Of a DNA stretch of 64,000 bases, positions 35,497 through 48,627 are shown in pieces. The position numbers were made by a program, and so were the translations under genes. This DNA is from an uncultured Archangium sp. (GTDB taxonomy: Bacteria; Myxococcota; Myxococcia; Myxococcales; Myxococcaceae). The notes under the pieces were generated by a model, which saw only the letters and a program-made list of their open reading frames with translations, ran no database searches and had not been told where the DNA came from. The stretch spans positions 1 to 64,000 of the forward strand of contig CAIVGN010000075.1 of NCBI GenBank assembly GCA_903905455.1, written 5' to 3'. Position 1 is the first letter of the stretch. Each line of letters begins with the position of its first letter.

Positions 35497-37884
35497 ATGG
35501 GGTGGTCGTGGTGGGCGCTGGGCAACCGTCCGGCGGCGTTTCCGGTGGTGTCGTGTCTGGTGGGCGCGGTCGTGGGGCCGCTCGCCGACGTTCCTGCGAA
35601 GGCGTGGCTGCTGCTGGCCCTGGGGCTGCTCGCCGTGGCGTGGCTGCGCGCCGCGAAGCTGGGAGCGGTCTTCCTCGGGTTGCTGGCCTCGGCCGCGGTG
35701 GGCGCCGGCCTGGCGGAGCTCACGCTCGAGGTTCCGCTGCCTCCGCTGGGCGAGCGGGTGCAGGTCGACGGCGTGGTGGAGCGCGTGGGGGCCCACGGCT
35801 TCACCCTCGACGTCACGCGACTCGACGGGCGGTCCACCCGGTTCCGGGCGGCGCTGTCGGGTGAGGGGCCTGCGCTGCTCGAGGGCCAGGTGGTGCGCGC
35901 CGAGGTGCGCTTCAAGCCCCTGGGCGACGCGGCCAACCCGGGCGAGTGGAGCCGCAGCGAGTGGGCCTGGCGCCGCGGCCAACCGGTGACCGGCAGCTTC
36001 AGCGGCTCGCGGGTGGTGGTGCTGAGCGCCGCGCCGGCCTGGCGACGCTGGCTCGCCGGGGAGCACGAGGCGTTGAGCCGCGACACGCACGCGCTGACCT
36101 TCGACGACTCGGCGGCGGCGCTGCTGCTGACCCTCGCGGCAGGGGCGCGGGCGGAGCTCGACGACGCGCTGGAGGACGCCTTCGCGAAGAGCGGGCTGGC
36201 GCACGTGCTGTCGGTCAGCGGACTCCACGTGGCGGTGCTGGCCTTCACCGTCTTCGCGGCGCTGCGCTGGGCGCTCTCACGGCGCATGCGCCCGGCCTTT
36301 CGCCGCGTCGACCCGCGAGGCCTGGCGGCGCCCCTCGCGCTGCCCATCGTCTGGGCCTACGTGCTGTTCACCGGGTGGCAGGGCCCGGCGGTGCGCTCGG
36401 CGGTGATGTGCTCGCTGGTGCTCGGCGCGTGGGTGCTGCGGCGGCGCAGCGACCCGCTCAACGCGTTGGCGGTGGCGGCGCTGGCAATGCTCGTGCTCGA
36501 CCCGGCCGCGCCCTTCGATCTCTCGGTGCAGCTCTCGTTCTGCGCGGTGCTCGCGCTGGTGCTGCTCACCCCGACGCTGCGCAAGGCCATTCCCCTCGCG
36601 CCGCCCTCCCCCGCCACCCAGGAGGGACTGCGGCTGCGCCTCGCGCGCTGGCAGGAGGCCGCGGTGCAGACCTTCTGCGCCAGCCTCGCGGTAACCCTGG
36701 CGTCGGGGCCGCTGGTGCTGGCGGCGTTCCAGCGCGTGAGCCTCGCGGGGCTGGTCTCGAACGTGGTCACCCTGCCCCTCTCGGGCGTGCTCACCCTGGT
36801 GGCGGCCTCGGGCGCGGCGCTGCACGTGGCGTGGAGCCCCGCGGCGGTACCGGTGCTGTGGGCCGGGGTGCAGCTCTCGCGGCTCTTCGTGTTCATCGCG
36901 CAGACCTTCGCCGAAGTGCCCGGGGCGACCGCGCAGCTCCCGGCAGCGAGTTGGGGCGTGATGCTCACCTGGTGGCTCGGGTTGGGGGCCGTGGTGTTCC
37001 TGCGCGGGCGGTGGCGGTGGCTCGCGCTGGCCGCGCCGGCGGCGCTCGCGGTGCACCTGGTGGGCCCGGGGACGACGACCGAGGGGCTGCGGGTGACCTT
37101 CCTCGCCGTGGGCCAGGGCGACGCGGTGGTCTTGAGTTCGCGCGGGCACCACGCGCTGATCGACGGCGGCGGCGTTCCCCAGGGGCACGACACCGGCCGG
37201 CGCTTCGTCCTCCCCTTCCTGCGGCAGTCGCGCATCGCCTCGCTCGACCTCGCGGTGCTCTCGCACGCGCACCCGGATCACGCGCTGGGGCTGATCACCG
37301 CCCTCGAGGAGATGCGCACCGCCCGGCTCTGGCTCCCGGCCGACGTGGGCGACGGCCCCATCGTGCAGGACCTCCTGGCGGCGGCCTCGGAGGCGCAGGT
37401 CGAGGAGAAGGAAGCGGGCGACGAGGGGCTGGCCCTGGGCGAGGCGCAGCTCACGGTGCTGGGGCCTCCGGTCGATCGGAGCCAGCTCGCAGGCGAGAAC
37501 GATCGGTCGATCGTCCTGCTGGTGCGCCACGGGGCGGTGACCTTCCTGCTCACCGGCGACGTGGAGGCCGCGGCCGAGGCGTCGCTGGACCCCGGGCCGG
37601 TCACGGTGCTCAAGGCCCCGCACCACGGCAGCGACACCAGCTCCACCGCGGACTTCGTCGAGCGCACGCGGCCCCGGCACGTGGTGTTCTGCGTGGGGCG
37701 GAGGAACCGCTTCGACTTCCCCCGGCCCGACGTGGTGCGCCGGTGGGACCGGGTCGGCGCGCGGTGTCACCGCACCGACGTCGACGGGGCGATCACCTTC
37801 GTCAGCGACGGGCACGACGTGGAGGTCGAGACCTTCAGCCCGCCGGCCGAGCGGCGGGCGCGACGCACCGTCAGGGCTGAATGA
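35497..37884 (+). CDS. comEC: ComEC/Rec2 DNA-uptake channel protein
   Basis: 795 aa from ATG at 35497, with GGAGG 7 bases upstream; in-frame codons from 35446 are rejected. N-terminal helices and a DUF4131-type OB region (RVQVDGVVERVG) precede the competence domain (SGLAHVLSVSGLHVAVL, a ComEC hallmark) with many membrane helices. A C-terminal metallo-beta-lactamase domain carries SHAHPDHALG and LKAPHHGSDTSS. It passes single-stranded DNA through the inner membrane in transformation. No other com genes are in the window. The last 14 bases overlap the convergent EEP lipoprotein gene. Confidence 0.95.
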   Translation: MGWSWWALGNRPAAFPVVSCLVGAVVGPLADVPAKAWLLLALGLLAVAWLRAAKLGAVFLGLLASAAVGAGLAELTLEVPLPPLGERVQVDGVVERVGAHGFTLDVTRLDGRSTRFRAALSGEGPALLEGQVVRAEVRFKPLGDAANPGEWSRSEWAWRRGQPVTGSFSGSRVVVLSAAPAWRRWLAGEHEALSRDTHALTFDDSAAALLLTLAAGARAELDDALEDAFAKSGLAHVLSVSGLHVAVLAFTVFAALRWALSRRMRPAFRRVDPRGLAAPLALPIVWAYVLFTGWQGPAVRSAVMCSLVLGAWVLRRRSDPLNALAVAALAMLVLDPAAPFDLSVQLSFCAVLALVLLTPTLRKAIPLAPPSPATQEGLRLRLARWQEAAVQTFCASLAVTLASGPLVLAAFQRVSLAGLVSNVVTLPLSGVLTLVAASGAALHVAWSPAAVPVLWAGVQLSRLFVFIAQTFAEVPGATAQLPAASWGVMLTWWLGLGAVVFLRGRWRWLALAAPAALAVHLVGPGTTTEGLRVTFLAVGQGDAVVLSSRGHHALIDGGGVPQGHDTGRRFVLPFLRQSRIASLDLAVLSHAHPDHALGLITALEEMRTARLWLPADVGDGPIVQDLLAAASEAQVEEKEAGDEGLALGEAQLTVLGPPVDRSQLAGENDRSIVLLVRHGAVTFLLTGDVEAAAEASLDPGPVTVLKAPHHGSDTSSTADFVERTRPRHVVFCVGRRNRFDFPRPDVVRRWDRVGARCHRTDVDGAITFVSDGHDVEVETFSPPAERRARRTVRAE

Positions 37885-38968
37885 AGAAGTCTCGCACCAC
37901 GCCCATGTGCTGCATGTTCGAGGCGTTCGAGTCGCCGAACTGAGCGGGGGCGAGCTCGGTCAGCGGCGTGTAGACCGTGGTGTCGATCACCAGGCCCGAG
38001 GGGTAGACGGAAGCGCCGACGCGCACGGCGCCTTGGAGCCGGTCGAGGCACGGCGAGGCCAGCACGTTGTCGTAGGGCTTCGAGCGGCTCGAGTTGGTGC
38101 CCCCGTTGCCCTTCTGATCCGCGGGGTACGGGCCGGTGACCACGAAGCGGCTGGAGAACGTGGTGAAGGCGCTCTCCCCGCGGTTGTCGGTGTTGAAGTC
38201 GCCGCCGAGCAGCAAGTAGTCGTCGGAGGGGACGTTGGCGGCGAAGCGGCTGACGAGCGCCACGGCCTCGGAGTTGCGCGTGCTGGCGTTCGCGGTGAGC
38301 AGGTGCACCGAGACGACCCAGAGATCGTTGGGGCCGGGGATGTCGATGCGCGCCCAGGTGAAGGCGCGGTTGCCGACCTGGGGATCGGCCCACTCGCCGC
38401 GGTCGACGATGGGCCAACGGCTGATGACCCCGTTGGGGATCTGCCCTGCGCCGCGCAGGTACGAGAACCCGCCGTCGAAGGTCTGCGACACGAAGCCGGA
38501 GATGTCGGCGGCGGAGTTGGAGCCGTAGTTGAACTCCTGGAGCATCACGATGTCGGGGTCGGCGCCCTGCAGGATGCGCGCACCGTGGCCCGGGTCGTAC
38601 GACTGGAGGTTTCCGCTGGTGAGGTTCGCGGCCATGGCGCGCACCCGGAACACGTCGCCGGCACCGGAGGGGATGGGACAGACGCCCGCGTCGCGCGGGG
38701 GGCCCGCGTCAGGGCGCCCCGCATCGGGAACGCCCGCGTCGAAGGGGCCGGCGTCGGGGCCGCCCGCATCGGGAACGCCCGCGTCCTCGGAGCCGGCGTC
38801 GTCCCCGCCGGCATCGGCGTTGAGGCCCGCGTCGTCCGCCGGGAGGAAACCCGCGTCGTCCGAGCCCACCCCGCCATCGGGAGCCCCCGCGTCGGGGACT
38901 TCGACCGGAGCCTGACCACACGACCAACCCAGCAGCAGGAGGACCGACAGCAGTACGACGGGCTTCAT
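37871..38968 (-). CDS. Secreted lipoprotein with endonuclease/exonuclease/phosphatase fold
   Basis: 365 aa. Lipoprotein signal with Cys17 (LLGWSC), then a 75-residue linker with twelve DAG triplets (PDAG, DDAG and so on), then an EEP domain: VRAMAANLTSG, the metal-binding Glu in IVMLQEFNYG, VVSVHLLT and GDFNTDNRG with the catalytic-site Asp and Asn. The C-terminal DHH-type histidine is replaced by NMQHMGVVRDF, where His is present. It could be a surface DNase, phospholipase C or phosphatase; the choice cannot be made from sequence. It overlaps comEC tail-to-tail by 14 bases. Confidence 0.88.
   Translation of the reverse strand: MKPVVLLSVLLLLGWSCGQAPVEVPDAGAPDGGVGSDDAGFLPADDAGLNADAGGDDAGSEDAGVPDAGGPDAGPFDAGVPDAGRPDAGPPRDAGVCPIPSGAGDVFRVRAMAANLTSGNLQSYDPGHGARILQGADPDIVMLQEFNYGSNSAADISGFVSQTFDGGFSYLRGAGQIPNGVISRWPIVDRGEWADPQVGNRAFTWARIDIPGPNDLWVVSVHLLTANASTRNSEAVALVSRFAANVPSDDYLLLGGDFNTDNRGESAFTTFSSRFVVTGPYPADQKGNGGTNSSRSKPYDNVLASPCLDRLQGAVRVGASVYPSGLVIDTTVYTPLTELAPAQFGDSNASNMQHMGVVRDFFIQP
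38671..38905 (-). repeat. Asp-Ala-Gly coding repeat (lipoprotein linker)
   Basis: Twelve irregular DAG triplets in the EEP lipoprotein, encoded by GC-rich near-repeats based on CCGGACGCGGGC. This type of Pro/Asp/Ala/Gly spacer between a lipid anchor and a secreted domain is frequent in myxobacterial lipoproteins and is likely disordered. Confidence 0.85.
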
Positions 38969-38999
38969 GCAGCCAATGTAACAGCTGCGTTACAGGCGG

Positions 39000-40213
39000 T
39001 CAGTCATCCAGCGTCGGGGGGCGCGAGCGGCGACGGGCGACGACCACCAGGAAGAGGAGCGCCGCGAGGCCGCCGGCGCCGGCGATCAGGGCCCCGGGAG
39101 GGCCGCGGTCTTCAGGCGGCGGCGGCGCGGCGGCGGCGAGCGGCGTCCCCGCGTCCACCAGGGGAGGTGCCAGCGCGACGGGCTCCGCGCCCGCGTCCAC
39201 CACCGGTGGGGCGACGGCGACGGCCGCACCGGCGTCCACCGTGGGCGCAGGCGCGTCGAGAGGGGTCGCCAGGTTCTTCGCGCGCTCGAGCATCTGGGCC
39301 TGCTCCGAGGCAAGCCGCAGCTTCTCTTCGGCGCGTTCGCTGGCATCGAGGGCCGCGAGCCGCTTCGCCTCGAGGGCGTCGGCGGCCCGCTGCTTCTTCT
39401 CGTCGGCGGCGGCCTGCTTCGCGGCCTTTGCGTCGGCGGCCCTCTGCTTCTTCTCGTCGGCGGCGGCCTGCTTGGCGGCGAGGGCCGCCTCGGCCTTCAG
39501 CTTCTTCTCGTCCGCGGCCGCCTGCTTCGCGGCGAGCGCGGCTTCGGCCTTGCGCTGCTTCTCGTCGGCGGCGGCCTGCTTCGCGGCGAGGGCCGTGGCA
39601 GCCTGCTGCTTCGTGTCGGCGGCGAGCGCCTCGGCGCTGAGCCCGGCGTCGGGCGTGGAGCTCACCGGCTTGGCCATCGCCTCGGGCATCTTCCCGTCGT
39701 CGAGCTGGGCGATCATCACCGGCTGCGCGGGGAGGCTGAGCTTGAAGCGCTTGGCGACGTCGGTCTGCTTCGAGTCGCGCGTGGGGGTCGCCTGCACGCG
39801 CACCTCGATGCCCGCGTTCACGTCGAAGCTGACGTCGCCGGCCACCGTCCACTTGTTCCCGCCCTCGTCGCTGAGCACCACGCTGGCGCCGTTGGAGAAC
39901 ACGATGCGCGCCCTGACGGTGTGCTTGCCCGGGGTGACGTCGCCGTTCCACACGAGGTGGGTGCCCTCTTCCGAGAGCTGGCCGAGCGACGGCGTGCCCA
40001 GGGAGCGGCCGTCGAGCTGGAAGGTGGCCTCCTCGAGGCGGTAGTTCGGGTCGTCGAGCGCGACGTAGTCGATGCGCACCTTGGTGGGCTGCGTGCCGAC
40101 CATCTGGCTGAGCTGCTTCTCGAGTTCTTCCCGGGCGGCCTTCGCCTTGGCGTCCTCCGCGAGGGCACCGGAGGCGCCCACCACCAGCAGCACGAGGAGG
40201 ATCCGGGAGCTCA

Positions 40214-40214
<1 letters not shown>
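39000..40214 (-). CDS. Secreted protein with 18-residue Ala/Lys repeats and C-terminal membrane anchor
   Basis: 404 aa; ATG overlaps the dnaE stop (ATGA). Signal peptide, then a beta-rich domain of about 140 residues (YRLEEATFQLDGRSLGTPSLG, PGKHTVRARIVFSNG), five 18-residue repeats (residues about 205-295, pattern ALAAKQAAADEKKxxAEA), a Pro/Ala linker with VDAG units and a C-terminal helix (LIAGAGGLAALLFLVVVA) followed by RRRSR. The N-terminal domain is thus held outside the cell membrane at the end of a long helical stalk. No function known; gliding or envelope-spanning roles would be guesswork. Confidence 0.8.
39326..39598 (-). repeat. Tandem 54-bp coding repeat, about five units
   Basis: Units read ALAAKQAAADEKxxKAEA with 18-residue period; the central three are almost identical at DNA level (GCGGCCGCCGACGAGAAG core). 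They predict a straight single helix or coiled coil. Boundaries are approximate to one unit. Confidence 0.8.
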
Positions 40215-43801
<3,587 letters not shown>

Positions 43802-43805
43802 GAAG

Positions 43806-43831
43806 CCGTTTCAGCACCGATGGGCGAAACG
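43806..43831 (-). repeat. Stem-loop between the HDOD gene and dnaE
   Basis: CCGTTTC (43806-43812) and GAAACGG (43825-43831) are a perfect 7-bp inverted repeat 5 bases ahead of the dnaE ATG. A second small repeat, ATCAA/TTGAT, lies next to it. Without a T-run it is a poor terminator; it may affect dnaE translation start. Confidence 0.4.
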
Positions 43832-43847
43832 GATCAATCTTGATTCG

Positions 43848-45014
43848 TCAGGCGGCCTGTTCGTCGGCCCGCCCGAAGTAGCGGCCGATGGACTCGATGC
43901 TGGCCGCGGGGAAGGCGATCACCAGCTCCTCGGCGGCCGCGCGGAACTCCCGGCGCAACGACTCGGGGGCGCGCAGCGACCACTCCACGGCGCTGACCAG
44001 GGCGAGCGCGGTGGTGACGTTGGGGGTCGAGGTGCCGCGGGGGGCGTCGTGGTGCAGGGCCACGGCCTCCACGAGGCTCGCCGGCAGGTTCCACCGGGCC
44101 AGCAACTGGGCGCCGATGGCGGCGCTGGTGCACCCCAGGCGCTCGCGCTGCACCACCCACGGCAGGCGCCCCGCCTCGACGGCCTTGTCGATGGCCATGG
44201 CGTCCACCGGGAGCTTCGAGACGAGCAACAACGAGCCCACGTCGGAGAGCACGCCGGCGATGAAGGCCTGCTCGGCGAGCACCGACCGGCCGAGGATTTC
44301 GCGCATGGCGTAGGCCCGCAGCAGGGCCTCCTGCTGGAGCCCGAGCGCGCGGCGCCCCTGGGCGAGGCCCTCGAAGAGTTCGACGGTGAGCACCAGGTTG
44401 CGCAGGGGCACGATGCCCAGGTAGCGCACGGTCTCGCGCACGCTCGCCACGCGGCGCGGCAGGCCGAAGTAGGCCGAGTTGATGATGCGCAGCACGGCCG
44501 CGGTGATCGCCGGGTCGCGCTCCACGACGGCGGCCACGGCGTCCAACGACACCTCGGGGTCCTGCGACATCTGGGAGAGCTTGGAATACGTCGCCGGCAG
44601 CGGGGGGAGATCGCCCAGCTGCGCGACCACGGTCTGCAGCCGCTCCGAGGCCAGCGAGTCGATCACCGAGCAGGTGCGCTCCACGAGATCGAACAGCAGC
44701 GTGGGCAGCAACGGCTTGCGCAGCACCTGGTGGCTGAGCGCCTGGAGCCGGGCGAAGGCGTCGGGCTTCACGTCGAGCGGCGCGAGCACGGTGCGGGCGA
44801 GCTTCGGCAGCCTCGTCTTGAACTCGAGCAGCAGCGCCTCGATGCCCTGGAGCGTCGCGTCGCACACCAGGGCGTCACTCTCGGCCCCGGCGGCGAGGGC
44901 CTGCGCGGCGGTGACGACGAAGCGAAGCTCCCAGGCGTTGGAGAACGGGCGCAGGGAGCGCTTGAGCCCCTCGGCGACCTGCTCATCAGGCTCCACCACC
45001 AACACCCTGCGCAT
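43848..45014 (-). CDS. Receiver-HDOD signalling protein
   Basis: 388 aa. The N-terminal receiver domain has Asp10 (VEPDE), the phospho-acceptor Asp52 (LVCDATLQG) and Lys100 (LRKPL), so phosphorylation is plausible although the acidic pair is only E/D. The rest (about 125-330) is an HDOD domain: LPPLPATYSKLSQMSQDPEVS, ERDPAITAAVLRIINSAYFG and SAYFGLPRRVASVRETVRYLG. HDOD proteins are HD-like, lack nuclease activity and act in signalling. No histidine kinase is adjacent. It lies just upstream of dnaE on the same strand. Confidence 0.93.
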   Translation of the reverse strand: MRRVLVVEPDEQVAEGLKRSLRPFSNAWELRFVVTAAQALAAGAESDALVCDATLQGIEALLLEFKTRLPKLARTVLAPLDVKPDAFARLQALSHQVLRKPLLPTLLFDLVERTCSVIDSLASERLQTVVAQLGDLPPLPATYSKLSQMSQDPEVSLDAVAAVVERDPAITAAVLRIINSAYFGLPRRVASVRETVRYLGIVPLRNLVLTVELFEGLAQGRRALGLQQEALLRAYAMREILGRSVLAEQAFIAGVLSDVGSLLLVSKLPVDAMAIDKAVEAGRLPWVVQRERLGCTSAAIGAQLLARWNLPASLVEAVALHHDAPRGTSTPNVTTALALVSAVEWSLRAPESLRREFRAAAEELVIAFPAASIESIGRYFGRADEQAA

Positions 45015-45039
45015 GGCGACGGGTCACTGCAGCCCTCAG

Positions 45040-45054
45040 GCCGCTTCAAGCGGC
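45040..45054. repeat. Inverted repeat upstream of the HDOD gene
   Basis: GCCGCTT and AAGCGGC around a single C form a near-perfect 15-base palindrome, 26 bases before the HDOD start in the 93-bp gap 45015-45107. An operator or a hairpin; no T-run is present. Confidence 0.4.
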
Positions 45055-45107
45055 TGGATCCACGGAAACCGGGTGGGTCAAACGCCGCCGTGAGGGTCGA
45101 TCCGGCC

Positions 45108-45899
45108 CTAGAGGGAGGTCTTGGGAACGAGCGTGCCACTGCGACGCTTGAGTTCGGAGTCGAGCACCTTCAGCTCGGCCTTGAGACGGACGAAGTTGGC
45201 GTACATGCCGTCAGGCTGCTTGCCGGGCATGGAGCGGATCTGATCGCGGAGCTGGCCCATGGTGGCGCCGATCTCCTGCAGCCGGTGCGTGAGATCGTCG
45301 TCGGCGCCGGCGCGCACCCCGAGGAGCTCATCGACCTCGAGCTTGCCCTCGAGCTGCCGCTCCATCTGCTTGAACGAGAGCTTCACCGGGGCGGTGGCCA
45401 GGGCGGCGTCGACCAGCTCGACCGTCTTGAGGGCCTCCTCTTCGAAGTGGGCGAGGTCGCGCGCGGTGCGCATGCGCAGCAGGCTGTCGGCGAGCTCGAA
45501 GAACAGCGGCTGCTTCGGCGGCCGGCCGGGGGGCGAAAAGAGCGCCAGCAGCCAGGTGTCGATGCCGTCGCCGCCCGCCTGCTCGAGGGCCTGGCGCGCC
45601 AGGGGCAGCCACGCGGCCTTGAGGGCCTCCATGGCCTTGCGGGGATGGCTGGCGGACTGCAGCGTGACGCGCAGGGAGGACAGGAGCCCCTGCTTGACGT
45701 CTTCCCGGGACATCACGGCGCGGGGGGTGAAGACGCGCTCGCGCCAGGCGCCCTGGCTGACCTCGGGGGCGACCTCGGCGGCCCGGTGGATGTCGGAGGC
45801 GGAGACCTTCGAGCGACCGATGAAGGAGTCCTCGGCGCGGCTGTTGAACGCGGGGAGTCCCTTGATGGTCTCGTCTCCGGGGGGCTTCTTGGTGGCCAT
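45108..45899 (-). CDS. Hypothetical soluble helical protein
   Basis: 263 aa from ATG at 45897-45899; a GTG seven codons upstream is the alternative. It is predicted helical with charged segments (ELADSLLRMRTARDLAHFEEE, FVRLKAELKVLDSELKRRS), has no signal peptide or membrane helix and no motif I recognise. Standing alone between the HDOD gene and a divergent lipoprotein gene. Codon use matches the surroundings, so it is a genuine but lineage-specific gene. Confidence 0.75.
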   Translation of the reverse strand: MATKKPPGDETIKGLPAFNSRAEDSFIGRSKVSASDIHRAAEVAPEVSQGAWRERVFTPRAVMSREDVKQGLLSSLRVTLQSASHPRKAMEALKAAWLPLARQALEQAGGDGIDTWLLALFSPPGRPPKQPLFFELADSLLRMRTARDLAHFEEEALKTVELVDAALATAPVKLSFKQMERQLEGKLEVDELLGVRAGADDDLTHRLQEIGATMGQLRDQIRSMPGKQPDGMYANFVRLKAELKVLDSELKRRSGTLVPKTSL

Positions 45900-45989
45900 G
45901 CGGGCCTGCGATTCTGCCACGGCCCCGGCCCCGCGTCGTGGAAGAGGAAAAATTGGCTCCGCGCCCCCCGTCCGGCGTACTCACGGGTC

Positions 45990-46646
45990 ATGCGCGCCCT
46001 CCTCGCCCTCGTCTCCGTGGTCGTGTGTTCTGCCTGTGGCTACACCTCGCCGGGCGGCGGCACGGGGACGCTCTTCGTCACCGCCCGCCTCTCGTCCGAC
46101 GGCAGCACCCAGGGCAACCGCGCGCGGGTCACGGTGCGCTCGGCGTCGTCGACCGGCGACGTAGTGCCCAACGCGGAGGTGGCCCTGCAGGGCGGGGCCT
46201 TGAAGCGCACGGTGCTCAGCTGGGACCCCGACTCCAAGCAGTACCGGCTCGACGGCTTCACCTGGGTCGACGGGTTCCGGCTCGAGGTGATCCGCGGCAA
46301 CGACCTGCTCGACGGCTCCATCGACGCGCCCGGGGCGACGTTGATCACCAACCCCATCTCCGACTCGACCTTCCGCCGGGCCGACGCCCAGCCCCTGAGC
46401 ATCACCTGGAAGGACACGCGCAACGCGCCGGCGAAGACCACCCAGGTGCGGCTGGACAAGGCGAACGTCGACCGGGCGATCCCCGAGGGCCTGTACGAGC
46501 TGCGGCTCGACGCCAACGAGCTGACGGCCAGCACCAAGGAGACGGTGCGGGTCGAGCGCAGCAACGAGGTCAACCTCGCCGGTGGCGCCGTGGGCTCGCT
46601 GTTGAGCGCGTCCACGAACCACGAGATCGAGTTCCGCGTCGAGTAG
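45990..46646 (+). CDS. Small lipoprotein, unrecognised
   Basis: 218 aa, ATG at 45990. A lipoprotein signal (VVCSAC, Cys16) precedes a beta-rich region: GTLFVTARLSSDGS, VTVRSASSTGDVVPNAEVAL, FTWVDGFRLEVIRGNDLLDG. The pattern resembles carboxypeptidase-regulatory or Ig-like beta sandwiches but no family is certain. Expected in the periplasm or outer membrane. Its stop is followed immediately by the stop of the convergent YgiQ gene, without an intervening base. Confidence 0.75.
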   Translation: MRALLALVSVVVCSACGYTSPGGGTGTLFVTARLSSDGSTQGNRARVTVRSASSTGDVVPNAEVALQGGALKRTVLSWDPDSKQYRLDGFTWVDGFRLEVIRGNDLLDGSIDAPGATLITNPISDSTFRRADAQPLSITWKDTRNAPAKTTQVRLDKANVDRAIPEGLYELRLDANELTASTKETVRVERSNEVNLAGGAVGSLLSASTNHEIEFRVE

Positions 46647-48587
46647 TCAGCGCCGCGCCGGCGGCTTGATCTTGCCCTGGCGCACCAGCCGCTCGCGCTC
46701 GCCCGGTGACTCGGCGGGCACGAGGCAGCCCGGCCCCCGGCCGATGAGGTCTTCGCGCCCCGCGACCTGCAGCGCCTCGCGCACGTCCGGCCAATGCTCG
46801 GGGTTCCAGTAGAGGATCAGCGCCTTCTGCAGCCGCTTCTCCTTGAGGCCCTTGGCCACGTAGACCGGCTCCATCTTCAGCGGGTCGATGCCGGTGAAGT
46901 ACATGCAGGCGGCCACCGACATGGGCGTGGGGATGAAGTCCTGCACCTGGCGGGGGCGGCGACCGCTCTCCTTGAGCCACAGGGCGAGGTCGATCATGTC
47001 CTCGAGGCCCGAGCCCGGGTGTCCGGAGATGAAGTACGGGATGTCGTACTGCTCCTTGCCGGCCGACTTCGACTCGCAGGCGAACATCTCCTGGAAGCGC
47101 TCGTAGGCGGCGATGCCCGGCTTCTTCATCTTCTCGAGCACCCGGGGGCTGACGTGCTCGGGGGCGACCGAGAGCTGGCCGCCGGTGTGGAAGCTGGCGA
47201 GCTCCTTGACGTACTCGGGGCTGAGCTCGGCGAGATCGTAGCGGACGCCCGAGGCGATGAAGACGTGCTTGATGCCCTCTTCCTTGCGCACCTCGCGCAT
47301 CAGGTCGATCAGGGGGCCGTGATCGGTGCCGAGGTTCTCGCAGACGCCGGGGTGCACGCAGGACAGCTTGCGGCACTTCTTTTCGATCTCCGGTGACTTG
47401 CACTTGAGCTTGTACATGTTGGCCGTGGGGCCACCCAGGTCGGTCACCGTGCCGCGGAAGTCGCCCATGCGGCGCAGCTCGCGGATCTCCTTGAGCACGC
47501 TCTCGGCCGACCGGTTCTGGATGACGCGGCCCTCGTGCTCGGTGATGGAGCAGAAGGTGCAGCCGCCGAAGCAGCCGCGCATCAGCACCACGGAGTGCTT
47601 CACCGTCTCGAAGGCCGGCACGCTGTCGCTGCCGTACATGGGGTGCGGCGCGCGGTTGAACGGGAGATCGTACAGCTCGTCCATGGCGACGTTGGTCAGG
47701 CCCTGGGCGGTGTCGCCGGGGCCATCACCCAGGGGGAAGGCCGGCGGGTTGAAGTACACCGCGCGCTCGGCGTGGCGCTGGAGCACGGGGCGCGCGTTGC
47801 CGGGGTTGGTCTCCATCTGGAAGGCGCGGGTCATGCGCGCGAACGCCTCGGGCTCGGCGACGACCTGCTCGTAGCTGGGGAGCACCACGATCTTGCGATC
47901 GACCGCGTGCTGCGCCGGGTCCGCCTCGAGGCGCTTGGCCTCCTCGTTGTTGACCAGGTACGCGGTGCCGCGAATGTCGCGCAGCTGGCCCACGGCCTCG
48001 CCGCGGTTCAGGCGATCGGCGATCTCCCAGATGGGGCGCTCGCCCATGCCGAAGACCAGCAGGTCGGCCTTGGCGTCCAGGAGGATGGAGCGGCGCACCT
48101 TGTCGCTCCAGTAGTCGTAGTGCGCGATGCGGCGCAGCGAGGCCTCGATGCCCCCGAGCACGATGGGGGTCTGGGGGTACGCCTCCCGGCAGCGCTGGGC
48201 GTAGACGGTGGTGGCGCGATCGGGGCGGCAACCGGTGCGGCCCCCGGGCGAATACTGGTCCTCGCTCCGGTTCTTCTTCTGCGCCGTGAGCCGGTTGAGC
48301 ATCGAGTCCATGTTGCCGGCGGCGACCCCGAAGAAGAGCCGCGGCTGGCCCAGGGCCTTGAAGGGCTCGGCCGAGTGCCAGTCGGGCTGCGCCAGCAGGC
48401 CCACCTTGAAGCCGCGCCCCTCGAGGAAGCGGGCGATCAGCGGCGGGCCGAACGCGGGGTGATCCACGTAGGCGTCGCCGCTGACGATGATGATGTCGCA
48501 CTGGTCCCACCCGCGCTCGTCGAGGTCGGCGCGACAAACGGGCAGGAAGGGGTGCGGATACTTCTTCGTGGACATCACGGTCGCCAT
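46647..48587 (-). CDS. YgiQ family radical SAM protein (UPF0313)
   Basis: 646 aa. The radical SAM cluster is CFGGCTFC (Cys339, 343, 346), preceded by a cobalamin-binding-like N-terminal region ([20 protein letters not shown]) and followed by the conserved [10 protein letters not shown] and [11 protein letters not shown] segments of YgiQ. Family members are widespread and their reaction is unknown. ATG 48587 gives the usual [13 protein letters not shown] start nearby (ATG 48575 is an alternative). It ends at the base following the lipoprotein stop on the other strand. Confidence 0.94.
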   Translation of the reverse strand: MATVMSTKKYPHPFLPVCRADLDERGWDQCDIIIVSGDAYVDHPAFGPPLIARFLEGRGFKVGLLAQPDWHSAEPFKALGQPRLFFGVAAGNMDSMLNRLTAQKKNRSEDQYSPGGRTGCRPDRATTVYAQRCREAYPQTPIVLGGIEASLRRIAHYDYWSDKVRRSILLDAKADLLVFGMGERPIWEIADRLNRGEAVGQLRDIRGTAYLVNNEEAKRLEADPAQHAVDRKIVVLPSYEQVVAEPEAFARMTRAFQMETNPGNARPVLQRHAERAVYFNPPAFPLGDGPGDTAQGLTNVAMDELYDLPFNRAPHPMYGSDSVPAFETVKHSVVLMRGCFGGCTFCSITEHEGRVIQNRSAESVLKEIRELRRMGDFRGTVTDLGGPTANMYKLKCKSPEIEKKCRKLSCVHPGVCENLGTDHGPLIDLMREVRKEEGIKHVFIASGVRYDLAELSPEYVKELASFHTGGQLSVAPEHVSPRVLEKMKKPGIAAYERFQEMFACESKSAGKEQYDIPYFISGHPGSGLEDMIDLALWLKESGRRPRQVQDFIPTPMSVAACMYFTGIDPLKMEPVYVAKGLKEKRLQKALILYWNPEHWPDVREALQVAGREDLIGRGPGCLVPAESPGERERLVRQGKIKPPARR

Positions 48588-48627
48588 GGCCGGCGACCCC
48601 TACCCCGTTCTCCGGAGGTTCGGCAAA

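Noticed and set aside
39326-39598. CRISPR or transposon direct repeats
   Set aside because: The 54-bp periodicity is in frame and encodes an 18-residue helical repeat inside a complete gene; there are no spacers.
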